Part shown: piece by piece, positions 10,901-21,092 of the stretch | Layout of the letters: every line of letters begins with the position of its first letter | Position numbering within the stretch: the stretch's first letter is position 1 | Origin: Saprolegnia diclina VS20 | Taxonomy: Eukaryota; Oomycota; Saprolegniomycetes; Saprolegniales; Saprolegniaceae | Direction: 5' to 3' | DNA: 64,000 nucleotides | Assembly: GCF_000281045.1 (NCBI RefSeq) | Contig: NW_008246096.1 | Span: 464,497-528,496, forward strand | Program-made: the position numbers and the translations under genes | The notes under the pieces: generated by a model | Seen by the model: the letters and a program-made list of their open reading frames with translations, nothing else | Told to the model about the DNA's origin: nothing | Database searches by the model: none

Positions 10901-11681
10901 CGCGACGAGGCCAAAGAGCATGACGGGCGACATGTAGGCGCGGCAGCGGTTGAGCACCGCGCGAATCTACAGACAACTTGGCATTTCGATGACGATGCAA
11001 AATGAAGATGACCTCCATGGAGCACTTGAGGAAGCGGATCGGGTACACGAGCCGGTAGTAGCCCGTGCCATGCCAGAACGTACTGTTTGCACATGATATG
11101 CACGAGCAATATACACATAACGTACTGGGTCGCTACGAACATGGCCCCGGGGAAGACGGGCAGAATCACAACGAGGTTGATGAGCGTGTTCCAGCGAAAG
11201 ATGTGCTTCCACACCTCGGCGAGGAGGATGCCACGGAAGAGAAAGTCGGTGAGGAAGAAGAGCGCGCACCCGAGCTCAATGTTCCGGAGCACGGGCGGTA
11301 GCTAAGGGACAAGCTTACATGCATATGTCGACAGGTATGCGTACTCCAGGCTCGGCGCTGTACGAGTGGATGACGTAAGTAGTGGCAAACGTGATCGACA
11401 CGATCGACTGCAGCACGTCCAAGATGAGCCCCGCCGGGCCATTGTCCAAGAAGCTAAGACGAAGATGCTCGGGAGGTGTCCATGGCGATGAGGCCATTCG
11501 TACCGATTGATGCGAATGCGCGTGTGCTCGTCTTTGACCATGTACCGCGTTTTGCGCTCAAACTTGCTCACGAGCGGCGCCAGCTCTACGACCGACGACC
11601 ATGAGCAGCAGCCTCACGTCGCCGCCTACGCGTGTGCTGCTCGGGCTCGACCGCCATGTCTCGCAGCTTAGAAGCTTCCAT
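7952..11681 (-). CDS. BK/Slo-type (RCK-domain) cation channel with altered selectivity filter
   Basis: Sixteen exons (11681-11630, 11585-11504, 11453-11345, 11301-11126, 11082-11013, 10966-10853, 10799-10404, 10356-9983, 9933-9846, 9794-9613, 9561-9115, 9061-8848, 8804-8722, 8676-8599, 8545-8398, 8341-7952) join to exactly 1000 residues; introns are 43-56 nt. An in-frame stop lies just upstream of the ATG. Order of parts: S1 (about 55-75), S2/S3 (about 90-138), a basic S4 (RLVYPIRFLKCSMEIRAVL), S5, pore, S6 (LIVGTLLVFLLIIIPYELSKL), then RCK1 (KHIVICGDLTPQRIEQCFWE) and RCK2-like (VFVVVGEPTRLGVLKRAGIE). This matches Slo channels gated by voltage and ligands. The pore reads T231-F-V-Y-V-D236 in place of TVGYGD. 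I see no clear acidic calcium bowl. Confidence 0.9.
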
Positions 11682-12386
11682 GGCGAGCTACATGCATCGT
11701 CGCCATGAGGTCGATCGGCGTCGCCCGTAGTCCTCGTCATACCGTCACCTTGTTGCGCAGCATCGTTTAAGTCCACGGGTTTGCACCGCAAATCTGGAAA
11801 TGGCGCTCGTGGATTGGTAGTAAAGACCGGATATCTTTTTGATTTCAACCAATCATGTGCGGCGAATTGCCTCGGCACATCAAATGGGATCTTGCAGTGA
11901 AAACCATCGTGGTCAACGGACAGCTAGAGCATGTATTTCCTCAAGCAGCTCCGTCGCCAGCAGTAGCGCTGCACGCAGCCAAAACCGGTGCTAGTCGAGT
12001 GACTAAACGACCTCGATGGTGTGGCATCAAGTGCAAGGTCGACCAGCTGGTCCTCGTGTGACCTGCTTTTGGCACCTTGATTGGATAAAAAGATTGTATT
12101 CTGCTGATACCATTGGTCTAATGAAAAAAGGAAGATTGGGGCTCCTTGGAGCTTTCCACCGCAAAATCCACGGCTCCTCAATAGTGTAGTCGCGATGCTG
12201 AAGCACCAAGTGCACGCGCTTTAGTGTTCTAGCTCGAGGAATGCGTGGTGGCCACCATTGCCTCGGTTTCTCGAATAGCCCATCGCTATGTGTAATTGGA
12301 TAAATTACACTGTAATAAGGCATTACAATTGGTCAGCTACAAGATTTCGAGGCCGGGCAGCGATTGGTTAAAACTCTTGCATTTTC
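11682..12386. promoter_or_regulatory. Divergent promoter between channel and methyltransferase-like genes
   Basis: This is 705 nt between starts at 11681 (-) and 12387 (+). It is rich in CCAAT/ATTGG boxes (about 11811, 11849, 12079, 12112, 12329, 12363). The last lies only about 20 nt before the plus-strand ATG. Only short non-homologous open frames occur. Confidence 0.5.
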
Positions 12387-13364
12387 ATGCAGCACCTTCG
12401 AGGTCGAGCGCTCGGCGCGGCTGCGCTCCTCACGCTGCAGACGTCGCAGTCTGTGTGCGAGCCTGCGCCCTTGCCCAAGTTTGTCGACAAAAAAGATATT
12501 GCAGTCCACGTGGCCGCGCCCAAGGCGTCGGGCTGGCTACCATCTTTCTCGGGTCTCTGGAGTTACTACTGGCCCAGCGCCGACGATGCCCACTTTGCAA
12601 AGTACGGGCCATCCAGCGACCAAGTTGGCTTGATGTCGTGGCCGACGCTGCAAGACGGTTTGAAAAAGCGTGCGGACGACGAGGTCGCCCTCCGCGCCTT
12701 GACCAACGAAGCGATCGCCGCCGCCAAGGCCAACGACGTGGCGAAGATGAATGCGCTCCGTGCGCGAATCACGGTGATTGCGTACGGCGACGGCGTTACG
12801 CCCGAGGCCCGCCAGGCGCACTTGGAAAAGTATGGCTGCGTCATGTACACGGATGCAGCGCTAGATGCGATCGCGACGGCGGCGCGTCACACGCGCGGCA
12901 TCCTCGAGCTCGGGGCCGGCAATGGCCAGTGGGCCAAGCAGCTCCGCGCCGGGAGAGGCCTCGACGTCCTCGCTTTTGACAACATGGCCGCGCTGCCGTT
13001 GAACCCCGCGTTCTTCCGCAACACGACGCTCAACATGGAGTTTTGCGCCGCCGACGTCATGAAGGGCGACGCCAGCATCTTCACTTCGGCGCTGGCACCC
13101 AAGCTTGCCGGCCGCGCGCTCCTCATTGTGTTTCCGGACCCGGGGCCCATGGCGCGGCGGTGCGTCGAGGCGTACACCAAGAGCAGCGACGAGAACACCG
13201 TGTTTATCTACGTGGGCGAAGGCCGGGGCGGCGCCAATGGCGACGACGCCTTCTTTGACGTGCTCGAGCGGGACTGGGTGCTGCAGCAGTCGATGGGTCT
13301 CCCGTCCTTCTCCAAGAAAGGCTACGAGCGTCTCTTTGTCTTTACAAAGCGAGCGCCCAAATAG
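12387..13364 (+). CDS. SAM-dependent methyltransferase-like protein
   Basis: Single exon, 325 residues. The signature is at about residues 170-190: TRGILELGAGNGQWAKQL, a class I methyltransferase motif I (E/DxGxGxG type), followed by an acidic end of strand 2 (VLAFDNM). Later strands are plausible (ALLIVFPDPGPMARRCVEAY, NTVFIYVGEGRGG, YERLFVFTKR). The N-terminal third (Trp-rich WSYYWPS region) is unrelated to the fold and may be a targeting or family-specific part. The substrate is unknown. It could be a methyltransferase fold without activity. Confidence 0.85.
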   Translation: MQHLRGRALGAAALLTLQTSQSVCEPAPLPKFVDKKDIAVHVAAPKASGWLPSFSGLWSYYWPSADDAHFAKYGPSSDQVGLMSWPTLQDGLKKRADDEVALRALTNEAIAAAKANDVAKMNALRARITVIAYGDGVTPEARQAHLEKYGCVMYTDAALDAIATAARHTRGILELGAGNGQWAKQLRAGRGLDVLAFDNMAALPLNPAFFRNTTLNMEFCAADVMKGDASIFTSALAPKLAGRALLIVFPDPGPMARRCVEAYTKSSDENTVFIYVGEGRGGANGDDAFFDVLERDWVLQQSMGLPSFSKKGYERLFVFTKRAPK

Positions 13365-13488
13365 CTTGCTTTGTACTCGGAGCCTAACACAATATCTTCT
13401 CTCTCATCGCCATGGCACTCGGACGCGCGATCCAGCTGCGACGAGCCTTAACCCTTGAACAAGACCCAATATGTCTTTTGCAAGAGAA

Positions 13489-14840
13489 TTAGAAATGGCG
13501 CTCGTACAACAAGTACTTGTCCTTGGAGATCGCACCGCCAGCCGCATGGAGCCATGTTGTGATACGCTCCGTCGTCTCGTTCATGGTGAACTCGATCACG
13601 CGCGCCCGACGAAGAAGGCCTCGTGAGCCATACGCCTCCCCTAGCCGTCGATCAGGCCCAACGGAAACGAGCGCTGCACTCAATACCGTAGCCGACACAA
13701 CCGCCGTAGCAATGCTGAATGCCTTGACGAGCAACGCAGTAGTCGTTGAGATGGTCATGGCCCACAAACGTTGCCTTGACATCGCCCACTACCACATGCA
13801 ATATGCGTCATCCACGCCATCAACATCCGTGGATGCGGCTTCGTACTTGCCACCAGCGTCTCGAGGAGGCCAGACGGAGGACCATGCGAGACGCCCTCGC
13901 CTTGGTGGCCGTGGGGCACAACCTCGCCCGCGTGCAGGACGTAGTCGGGCGACGGAATGTGGTAAAACAAAAGACCTGGCGCGTTGTCGGCGGCAATGTC
14001 GGCCGACATGTTGCGCAAAAGCGACTTTTGGCCGGCGGAAATGGCACCCGAGACGCCCGTATCGAGAAAGTAGAGCGCCAAATCGATCTTTTTGGTCGCG
14101 GCATTGATGGCCACGATCTGGTAGTTGCCGACGCCGCCCACGTCGTCCGGTCCCGCCATTGAAAGCGCGTGCGGTTTGGCCATGATGTACTCGATCATGG
14201 CCTTGCGCGAGAAGGACGCCTACGCAGCGTCGCCATGACGAGACGACTAGCAACGCGAGTGGCGTACGCCTTCGTCGTGGTTGCCAAACACCATGGACCA
14301 CGGCAGGCGACGCGAGATGGCGGCGTCCACGTACGTGTCGATGGCCTTCTTGGCCTCGTCCGCCGTCTATGTTGCATGAGAAGACACATCATGACCTATC
14401 GAAGGTCGTACGCGCTTGACGGCAAGGGCTTCGATTTGGTCGCCTGTAAAGATGACGAGGTGCGGCTTCTCGGCGTCAATGAGCTCGCCAATGAAGGCCG
14501 TCATGTTGCTTTCCGAACATGGCTCGTGCGGCGGGTCCCGGCAATGGTAGTCGGGTCGGCCAATGTAGTGCATATCGGGTACTTGAAGGATCTTGATGGC
14601 CAAGCCGCCGCCGTTTGCGCTTGGCACCGAGAGCACCGCGCGCGGGACAGTCGCCGTGGCTGGCTGTACCACCACGTCGTACGAGAGACTCATCTTGACC
14701 TCGTCAACGGAGAACGCGAGCCGGTCCTGGACGGTGGCGACCATCGCCACGACGACGAGGCAGAGCGCACCAAACGCGAGCCGCCAGCGCGGCTGGACCT
14801 CGCGATCTACTTCTTCATAAGCTTCGTTGGGCATGCACAT
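13489..14840 (-). CDS. Membrane-anchored calcineurin-like metallophosphoesterase (DCR2/PAP29-like)
   Basis: Five exons (14840-14412, 14366-14268, 14219-13847, 13788-13687, 13640-13489) give 384 residues; introns are 45-58 nt, all ending TAG. An in-frame TAG lies just before the ATG. One TM helix (LAFGALCLVVVAMVATV, about 21-37) makes it a probable type II protein. Metal-binding motifs appear in family order: D89-M-H91, G-D134 (FTGDQIE), GNHDE (N172-H173) and, only after splicing, GHDHLND. A final CYGGCVGYG then RRARVIEF segment also matches the fungal DCR2/plant PAP28-29 group. It probably hydrolyses phosphomonoesters in the secretory lumen or outside the cell. The substrate cannot be read from the sequence. 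Confidence 0.92.
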
Positions 14841-15182
14841 ATAGGGCTACCAAGGTGCGAGTCGCCGGGCATGTCGGTCATGGGCGCATACGCATGCAGC
14901 ATCCTCAGATCTTCGTCGTCAGCGCTGCAGGATCGCAAATTGGATCGAAGAGTCTGACATCCGCTCGCGAAGTGACGTGCTGTGATTGGCCATAATGTAT
15001 TTGGGGAGCGATGCTGATTGGTTCGTTTTAGAAAGGCGGCGTGAGATCTTCTTCAACGCAAGACCTCCAACTCTTCCGGGCAAGGAGCCGCGCCCCGCAG
15101 CTGCAAAGGCTCTTGGCTTCAAGGAAACTGGCTCGTAGCTTATAATAGTATGCGTTATAACACTCGGCGGCGATGGGGATTC
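14841..15182. promoter_or_regulatory. Intergenic, promoter of the metallophosphoesterase gene
   Basis: This is 342 nt between the metallophosphoesterase start (14840, -) and the hydrolase stop (15183, -). ATTGG boxes occur at 14985 and about 15015. Nothing else is recognised. Confidence 0.5.
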
Positions 15183-16252
15183 TTATGGCTGCGCGTGCAG
15201 GTGCTGGAGGTACTTCTGGAGGTGGGCAATATACTCGGCACGGCATTCCCGGGTCTCGCCAATGTCGTTGTGGCCGCGGTGCGGCACCCAATGCGGCTCA
15301 TACTTGCAGTGGTCTGGCAGCGCTTCGTACAGACCTTTCCCGTGCGAGACGCTAATCTCGACGTCGTCTTCGCCGTGGATGATGAGCGTCGAGCACTGCA
15401 CCCGCTTGATGCGGTCAATGTTGGGAAACGTATCGAGGCATCCGAGCGCGCGGCTGCTCACCAGCCATGAAGCCATGCAAAACAGAGCGACCTTACCTCG
15501 GTGTGAGGACGCGCATGCCGCTGAGAAGCCCGCTGTGCACGACGAGGCCGCGGATCTTGAGCTCTTTCGCTGCCAAGTAGATGCTGGGACCGCTGCCGAC
15601 TGCAAAACGCACGTCACAAACGAGACAAGAAACACGAAGACGCACCGCTCTGGCCGTACAAGACGATCTTGTGGGCTGGATACCCGAGGTGCGTGACGCA
15701 AAAGTCGAACACCGCTGTAATGTCCGTGTAGGTATTGGCCTCGGTGGGACGGCCCGTCGCCGCGCCGTAGCCCGAGTAGTCGTATGCAACAACGTTCACC
15801 GCGAGCTCCTACGCTCCGCGTCAGCTCAGTCGATGGTTGACAGAGAGGCTTCGCACCCGAGAGAGCGCAATGTAGCGCGAGTACATGGCGCCGCAGTCTG
15901 TCGCGTTGCCGTGGCTAAAGATGACCGTGAATTCGGCCTCGGGATACCGAAACACAAAGCCTAGTAGCGCATGACCCGTGCAGCAATTGATATACGCGCG
16001 CTACGTACATGGCACTTCGTTGCCGGGGCGCGTGGGCACCATGAAGACGCGGGCGGCCGCAACGAGGCGCGCGTGGGCGGCCACAAAGTGCGTGACGTTG
16101 TAGAGCGGGTAGGCCTCCTTGGCCGTCGCCGCGTCCTTCTCCAGCGTGTACGTCGGCAGCGGCGGGTAGAAGGTCAGCGCGGCCGCGACCGTCGCCGACG
16201 AGAACCCGCTGCGGACCCATAGCACAAAGAGCGTGCCTGCGACGCCGCCCAT
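15183..16252 (-). CDS. ABHD17-like alpha/beta serine hydrolase
   Basis: Five exons (16252-16009, 15960-15857, 15808-15646, 15599-15497, 15453-15183) give 294 residues; introns are 43-48 nt. The order of motifs follows ABHD17: YPLYNVTHFV leading to RPGNEVPC, oxyanion SHGNATDC, YDYSGYGAATGRP, nucleophile elbow GQS170VG, SGMRVLTP, DTFPNID, HGEDD (Asp at about 234-235) and GHND (His266). ABHD17 enzymes remove S-palmitate from membrane proteins; that role here is inferred from family. Mammalian ABHD17 has an N-terminal Cys cluster. This protein instead starts MGGVAGTL, a possible N-myristoylation site, followed by a hydrophobic stretch. An in-frame TAG sits just upstream of the start. Confidence 0.93.
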
Positions 16253-16681
16253 CGAGCACTAGATGGATAGATAGCAGTTGGCCAACTGCTTTCCGGATAC
16301 GCGTCACGCCGGATACGGCATGTTCGATTTCAAACCAAATTGGCGGCGTGCCACGTCATTTGGCGGGAAGCGAGAGCACTCGTGCCTTGTCGCCGACGCT
16401 CGGCGCATCGAACAAGAGAGACCACGGTGTTGGATGGCTCGTCGCTGGACGCTGGATGCACAAGCCATTTCTATCTCAGTTCTTAGAGCTGGCACATCCT
16501 GTCATAGCACAATGCCCACTGTTGTGACAACGTCGTCCAGCGCTGAGAAGGACAAAACGAAGGCAAAGGATAAAGTCCCTTTATAGTATTTCTACGCTGA
16601 GAGCCGTCGGTCATCCCGCGTCTTTTTTAGGACGCATCGGTTTCAAATCACAACTTATTGCTCCTCGCGCCATTTCGCGCC
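16253..16681. promoter_or_regulatory. Divergent promoter with TCCGGATA motif
   Basis: This is 429 nt between starts at 16252 (-) and 16682 (+). TTCCGGATAC at 16291, about 40 nt from the hydrolase ATG, and a related GCCGGATACGG about 20 nt further on are copies of a motif seen in several promoters of the window. Confidence 0.5.
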
Positions 16682-18860
16682 ATGAGCGGGATGTTTGCCA
16701 ATCTCTTTGGCTCCATGTCGCTGCGGAAGCTCACGTCGGGCGCGTCCATGCGTTCGAAAAGCTCCATCGCTCCGGCAACCACGTCCCGTCGAAAGGTCTC
16801 GGTGCGCGAGCGCTTCTCGCCGGCGCCGAGTGCCCGCAGCAGCGTGGCTGACCCTCCCAAGCCCGCGTCGCTCGTCATCTACTATGGGTCGCAGACCGGG
16901 CGCGGCGAGGCGTTTGCGAACCGGCTCGTTGCCGCCGCGCGCCGTGTCGGGTATGCGGCCGACATGAAAGACTTGTATAAATTTGATCCGGACGACTTTG
17001 TGAACGAAGCCTACGTGATCTTCATCCTCTCGGCGTACATGGACGGCGGCGCGACCGACAACGCTGCGCACTTCAATTTTTGGATCAACCACCAAGTGGA
17101 TGCGAAAGCCGCGCGCCTCTTGCCCGACCAGCAGTACGCAGTGTTTGCGAGCGGCGACAGCGTCTACGGCGACAACTTTAACCTCTTTGGTATCGCGATT
17201 GACGCCAAGCTCTCGCTGCTCGGGAGCCGGCGACTGCTCGAGTGCACGCTCGGTGACGCCAGCAACAACCTCGATACGACGTACGCCGACTGGGAAGTAC
17301 GGCTATTTCGTATCCTCAGCGAGAGCGCGAGCATCTTGACGCCGCTCGACACCGTCACCTCGACGCGATCGAGCAAGCGCCACGCGCTCGCCTTGGAGCC
17401 GCTACGCTTTAGCACGATCGAAGTGCCGCCACCCCACGCCGTGGACTTTGCCATGCGTCTCCAAAAGCAAAACAAGCTCCCGAACCTCGTGGCTCAAAAC
17501 AGCCACTTTTTCGATCCGCTGCCATTGGTCTTTGGCAGCGTGAGCGACGTCGTCGAGGCTTCGTTGCTGCATTTGGAGCTCAAGGTGAACCCGCTCTTGG
17601 ACAAATGGACGTGCCGGACCGGCGACACTCTCGTGCTGTATATGGAAAACACGTATGAGACCGCCCAAGCGCTCGCCAACACGCTCAATTTCAAGCTGTT
17701 GCAGTGGATCCAAGCCGTGCCGGTGACCGGCGTGCCCTTCAAGCACCCGTTTCCGACGCCATGTACGGTTCTGGACGTGCTCACCAAGTATTACGAGTGC
17801 GCTACGGTACGACATGGGCCAAACCTGCGTTCGAATCGCACCCATGCGCATTAGGTCTCCCAGTGCGTGATCGCTGCGTTGGCGCCATATGTCGTCAATT
17901 TGACAGAGCGAGAGCTCTTTGAGGTGCTGGCCTCGGACAAGGAGGCATTTGAGGCCCGCGTCGTGTCGCCCAAGGTACGTTGAACGAGCGGCGATATTCA
18001 CTAATGATGCGTCGTAGCTGAGCCTCTACGGCCTCTTGCTCCTGTGCCCTAGCATCGTCCTCTCACTCGACATCTTCTTGCACGTGATCCCGAGCATGCA
18101 GCCGCGGTACCTCACCGTCATGTCGTTCCACGAAGCGACGGTCGGGCTCTACCTCGACGTGCCGCCGACACCCGACGACATATCTTCGTTGGAGACACAC
18201 AGTGGCGCGCTCCACGCGTACTTTAATGCACTTGCCGCCAAGAAGGAGCGCGCCGTGCGACTCGCCAAGGCCGCCAAGCACAGTCTCATGGCGACCGTCG
18301 ATGCCTCGCAGTATCTGCTACAAGCTCTGATGCTGCCGGCGCGCTTCGCCGGCGGCGACCGAACACAGCCGCTGGTGCTGATTGCTGCCAACTCGGGACT
18401 GCAGCCCATTTTGACGCTGCTGCGCGAACGACTTGTACGTAGCACCGACTGGAGTCTTCATACTAAGCGATGGCTGTAGCGTCCGCCAGCCGCGACCGGC
18501 CACCACAGCCTCTTTTACAACTGCAAGAACCAGGACTTTCTGCCATACATCAACGAGGTCGAGGGCTGGACGGACGACATTGGCCTCACGCTCGTGGTGG
18601 CGAGCCCGCCAGAAATCAAGGCGACGTCATTCGAGACGCTTAGCGACGCGCTCCGCGCCCACATGTTGATGGTGCTCGAAAGCGTCGACCAACAGCAAGG
18701 ACGCGTCTACGTCTGCGGCAAGACGAGCTTTCTCGATGACATTCGGCAAACGCTGCTCGTTGGGAAGCGCATGCAGCTCCAGCGCGACGACGGGTCGGCC
18801 GAGGCGTGGTTCGCCGAGCTGCTCGAGCAAGACCGATACGTCGAGAGCACGCGAGGCTGA
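16682..18860 (+). CDS. Diflavin (NADPH-cytochrome P450 reductase-like) oxidoreductase
   Basis: Four exons (16682-17806, 17855-17974, 18018-18434, 18480-18860) give 680 residues; introns are 43-48 nt, all ending TAG. After a basic, Ser-rich 60-residue leader comes a flavodoxin domain (YYGSQTGRGEAFANRL at about 68, then AVFASGDSVYGDNFNLFG and LGDASNNL), which should bind FMN. An FAD/NADPH half follows (PRYLTVMSF in the RxYS position, PLVLIAANSGLQPILTLL in place of the GTGIAPF loop, RVYVCGKTSFLDDI near the end). There is no N-terminal TM helix, unlike ER P450 reductases, so a soluble diflavin reductase is likely. The FAD and NADPH motifs are divergent, so electron partner and activity are uncertain. 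Its stop is 30 nt from that of the convergent PET117-like gene. Confidence 0.88.
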
Positions 18861-18890
18861 TCGTCTATTCAATATAGTGAATCGTCGTGT

Positions 18891-19129
18891 CTACAGCGCC
18901 GCATTGCTTTTCGCGGCCTCCTCTTGCTGCTTGCGCAGCCGGTCGCGGCGAATGTCGCGGAGGACCCCTTCGCGCATCTCCTAGCCCATCGATGAGGTGC
19001 TGGCATGCGAAGCGGCAGGAACGCTACCTTCTTCTCGCGGACCTGCACGTCGTGGACGTAGTAGATGGTACCGAGGACGCCGGCAACGACGGCTGTCGTG
19101 ACCGCCACCGGCAGCGATGGGCGACGCAT
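18891..19129 (-). CDS. PET117: PET117-like cytochrome c oxidase assembly factor
   Basis: A two-exon microgene (19129-19028, 18980-18891; 47-nt GT...TAG intron) encodes only 63 residues. The protein has a basic start (MRRPSLP), one TM helix (VAVTTAVVAGVLGTIYYVH) and a charged tail containing VQVREKKEMREGVLRDIRRD, which matches the PET117 pattern of a helix followed by EKxxMxxGVxRDxER. PET117 is a small mitochondrial inner-membrane protein needed for complex IV assembly together with COX15. The short length makes the assignment moderate. An ATTGG box (minus-strand sense) lies about 51 nt upstream of the start. Confidence 0.75.
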
Positions 19130-19537
19130 GGTTCTATCGTCGGGTTTTGGGCAAGTCCGAAAATGCATCGGATTTTCGACCAATCATCTCGCTGACTGCG
19201 CTTGGCGGGACCGTTCTCCAACGTCTCAATCAGGCCGGCTTGGGGAAGGAAAACTCACCGTCGACAAAGCCCGAGCAGCCATACTGGTACGCTTCGAGCG
19301 AGCGACGCTTGCGCTTGGACCTGGCGCCTTGTGCTAGGTGCCGAGCTTTTTGCTGGTCCATGCCGCAAGCAGCGACGAAAGCTGCCATGTCCATTGCGCT
19401 GGTAGGTCCGTTCGAAGGTCATGTGAAGAGTCGTCTCTAGCTCCTTGCTCGGGAATCCAATACTGTCGATGTAGTAGTAGTAGTAGTAGTAGTAAGTAGG
19501 TAGTAGTGTAGTATATTAGCTCGTACAGGGTGGGTGT
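19130..19537. other. Intergenic region with microsatellite
   Basis: This is 408 nt between the PET117-like start (-) and the SLX9-like stop (-). It carries the CCAAT box at 19180 and a GTA trinucleotide tract at 19471-19513. No gene is recognised. Confidence 0.5.
19471..19513. repeat. (GTA)n microsatellite
   Basis: Eight uninterrupted GTA units at 19471-19494 are followed by a degenerate continuation to about 19513. The tract lies just downstream of the SLX9-like stop codon, probably in its 3' UTR. Confidence 0.9.
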
Positions 19538-20032
19538 CTAATTCTTGGGCTTGGTCGCGTGCTCGTTGTTGTGCACGACAGTGTTTTGCAAATGCATCTG
19601 AATGGCCGCAAACGGGTTGGACTGGAACGCCGGGTGCGTCTGGACGGCCTTGAGATGGCCGAGCTCCTGCATCGCCAGGCGCTTCTTCTGCTTCCCAGTC
19701 ATCTGCGAGACTGTCTTTGGCGCGGCCTCGACGACTTTGACGGCGGCCGGCGCCTCCGAGAAGAGCGACTTTTGCAGCTCTTCGAGGTCACCAAACATGC
19801 CGTCCGTCTCCTTCTTGGCCGCCTTTTCCTTCTCGGCCACCGTGCGCTGCACCATGCCCATCTTCTTGAGGAACGCGTCACGGCGCTTCTGGCGCTTGCG
19901 CTGACCGCGGCTCAAGTGCGCTTCGCCGACCTCGGGCTCACCGGCGTCGGACGCAGCGTCATCGTCCTTGGTGGCGGCGACAGCTGCCGGCTGATGCACG
20001 CGGTACGTCTTGGTGCGGCGAACCTTGCCCAT
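19538..20032 (-). CDS. SLX9: SLX9/FAM207-like ribosome biogenesis protein
   Basis: Single exon, 164 residues. The start at 20032 gives MGKVRRTKTYRVHQPA, the characteristic N-terminus of SLX9/FAM207A proteins. A Lys/Arg-rich helix (RGQRKRQKRRDAFLKKM) and a C-terminal GKQKKRLAMQELGHL followed by NPFAAIQMHLQNTV also fit this family. SLX9 takes part in nucleolar processing and export of pre-40S particles. The frame is open upstream to 20122, but the extra residues do not match. A TCCGGATA element lies 56 nt upstream. Confidence 0.85.
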   Translation of the reverse strand: MGKVRRTKTYRVHQPAAVAATKDDDAASDAGEPEVGEAHLSRGQRKRQKRRDAFLKKMGMVQRTVAEKEKAAKKETDGMFGDLEELQKSLFSEAPAAVKVVEAAPKTVSQMTGKQKKRLAMQELGHLKAVQTHPAFQSNPFAAIQMHLQNTVVHNNEHATKPKN

Positions 20033-21092
20033 GCTCGAGATGTGAAATGATCCGAGTTTTGTCCTTTGGCCACCAACCAGATCCAAGTCCGGATACGGAG
20101 ACTGGCCGAGCTTGACACGCAAACAATTCGCTTATTCAAGTTCAGTCCCACCTCGGTGCGGCATCCTCGCCTTGCCGTCAACGCGTCGACTTGTTGAAGC
20201 CGCGGCTTCAATCCGCCATACACTAGCATCTACCCAACCATCATAAAGGGCCCATGACGCTTCATTTTGCATCGAGATGAGTCCTGAAGCTCGTCGAGGC
20301 ATAAAGAAGCCGACGTAGTGGATGACGCCACTGGACCGATGGCTCTCGAACAACACGCCATCGTCGATGGCGTCGACATCCCTTGTGCTACACCGTCGTC
20401 GACGTCGCTTACTCGACCTGTCCAATCTCGTGGCAGAGTGGGATGCAAAGTCTTCCTCGAAACCACGCGGCCTTCGTCGTAAGAAGGGACCGCCGTGCAG
20501 ACACTCGACACCGAGCGCTTATAACAGTCCACTTAGATCTGGTCCCGCTTGTCACATGCCCGTAGCGCGACCCTCCTCAGGCGAGGGCGGTATTTTTGCA
20601 ACAACCACTCGAAGCGTACCGTATTTCGGGCAGTGGCGCCAGCCGCGACACGTCAGCGACTCTCTCTCATCAGCACCACGATCGACGCCTGGAGCCTTCG
20701 TAATACACAGCCTTCTTGTCTTGCAGGACGCTTCAAAGCGCCAACCAACCGCCCATCTTGGTCGAGCCGGCTGCGAGATCTTATTGCATGATCGGCGCGG
20801 GTGGCATGTGGTCAGCAGTGACAGGATCGGCAGAGGGCGCGCATTACTTCTTAAGGTAGTTACGCTGCCACCTCAGCGACGCCAGCGATTATCCGGATAC
20901 GGACGGCAGCCGCGGTGTTTTTTTATTCCAAGTATATAGTGTCTTTGTATGGAGAATAAAAAGGTGGCATTAAATTTCATTGTATACCTGCGGGCTGAAA
21001 CAGCTGCGAGAAGCACGCTACCTGCTGCATTTGCCTTCGTGCCCACGTGAGCGCAGTTTGCTGCTGGCCTCGACGAAGCGTCTGCAGAGGTG
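20033..21092. promoter_or_regulatory. Divergent 1.06-kb intergenic region
   Basis: It separates starts at 20032 (-) and 21093 (+). TCCGGATA occurs at 20088, and the full 10-nt palindrome TATCCGGATA at 20890-20899. A 205-codon open frame (20322-20939, +) has no recognisable domain or biased composition and is not called. Confidence 0.45.

Noticed and set aside
20322-20939. 205-codon open frame on the plus strand in the 1.06-kb intergenic region
   Set aside because: No domain, no signal, mixed composition and no support from neighbours; it could only be rescued by transcript data.
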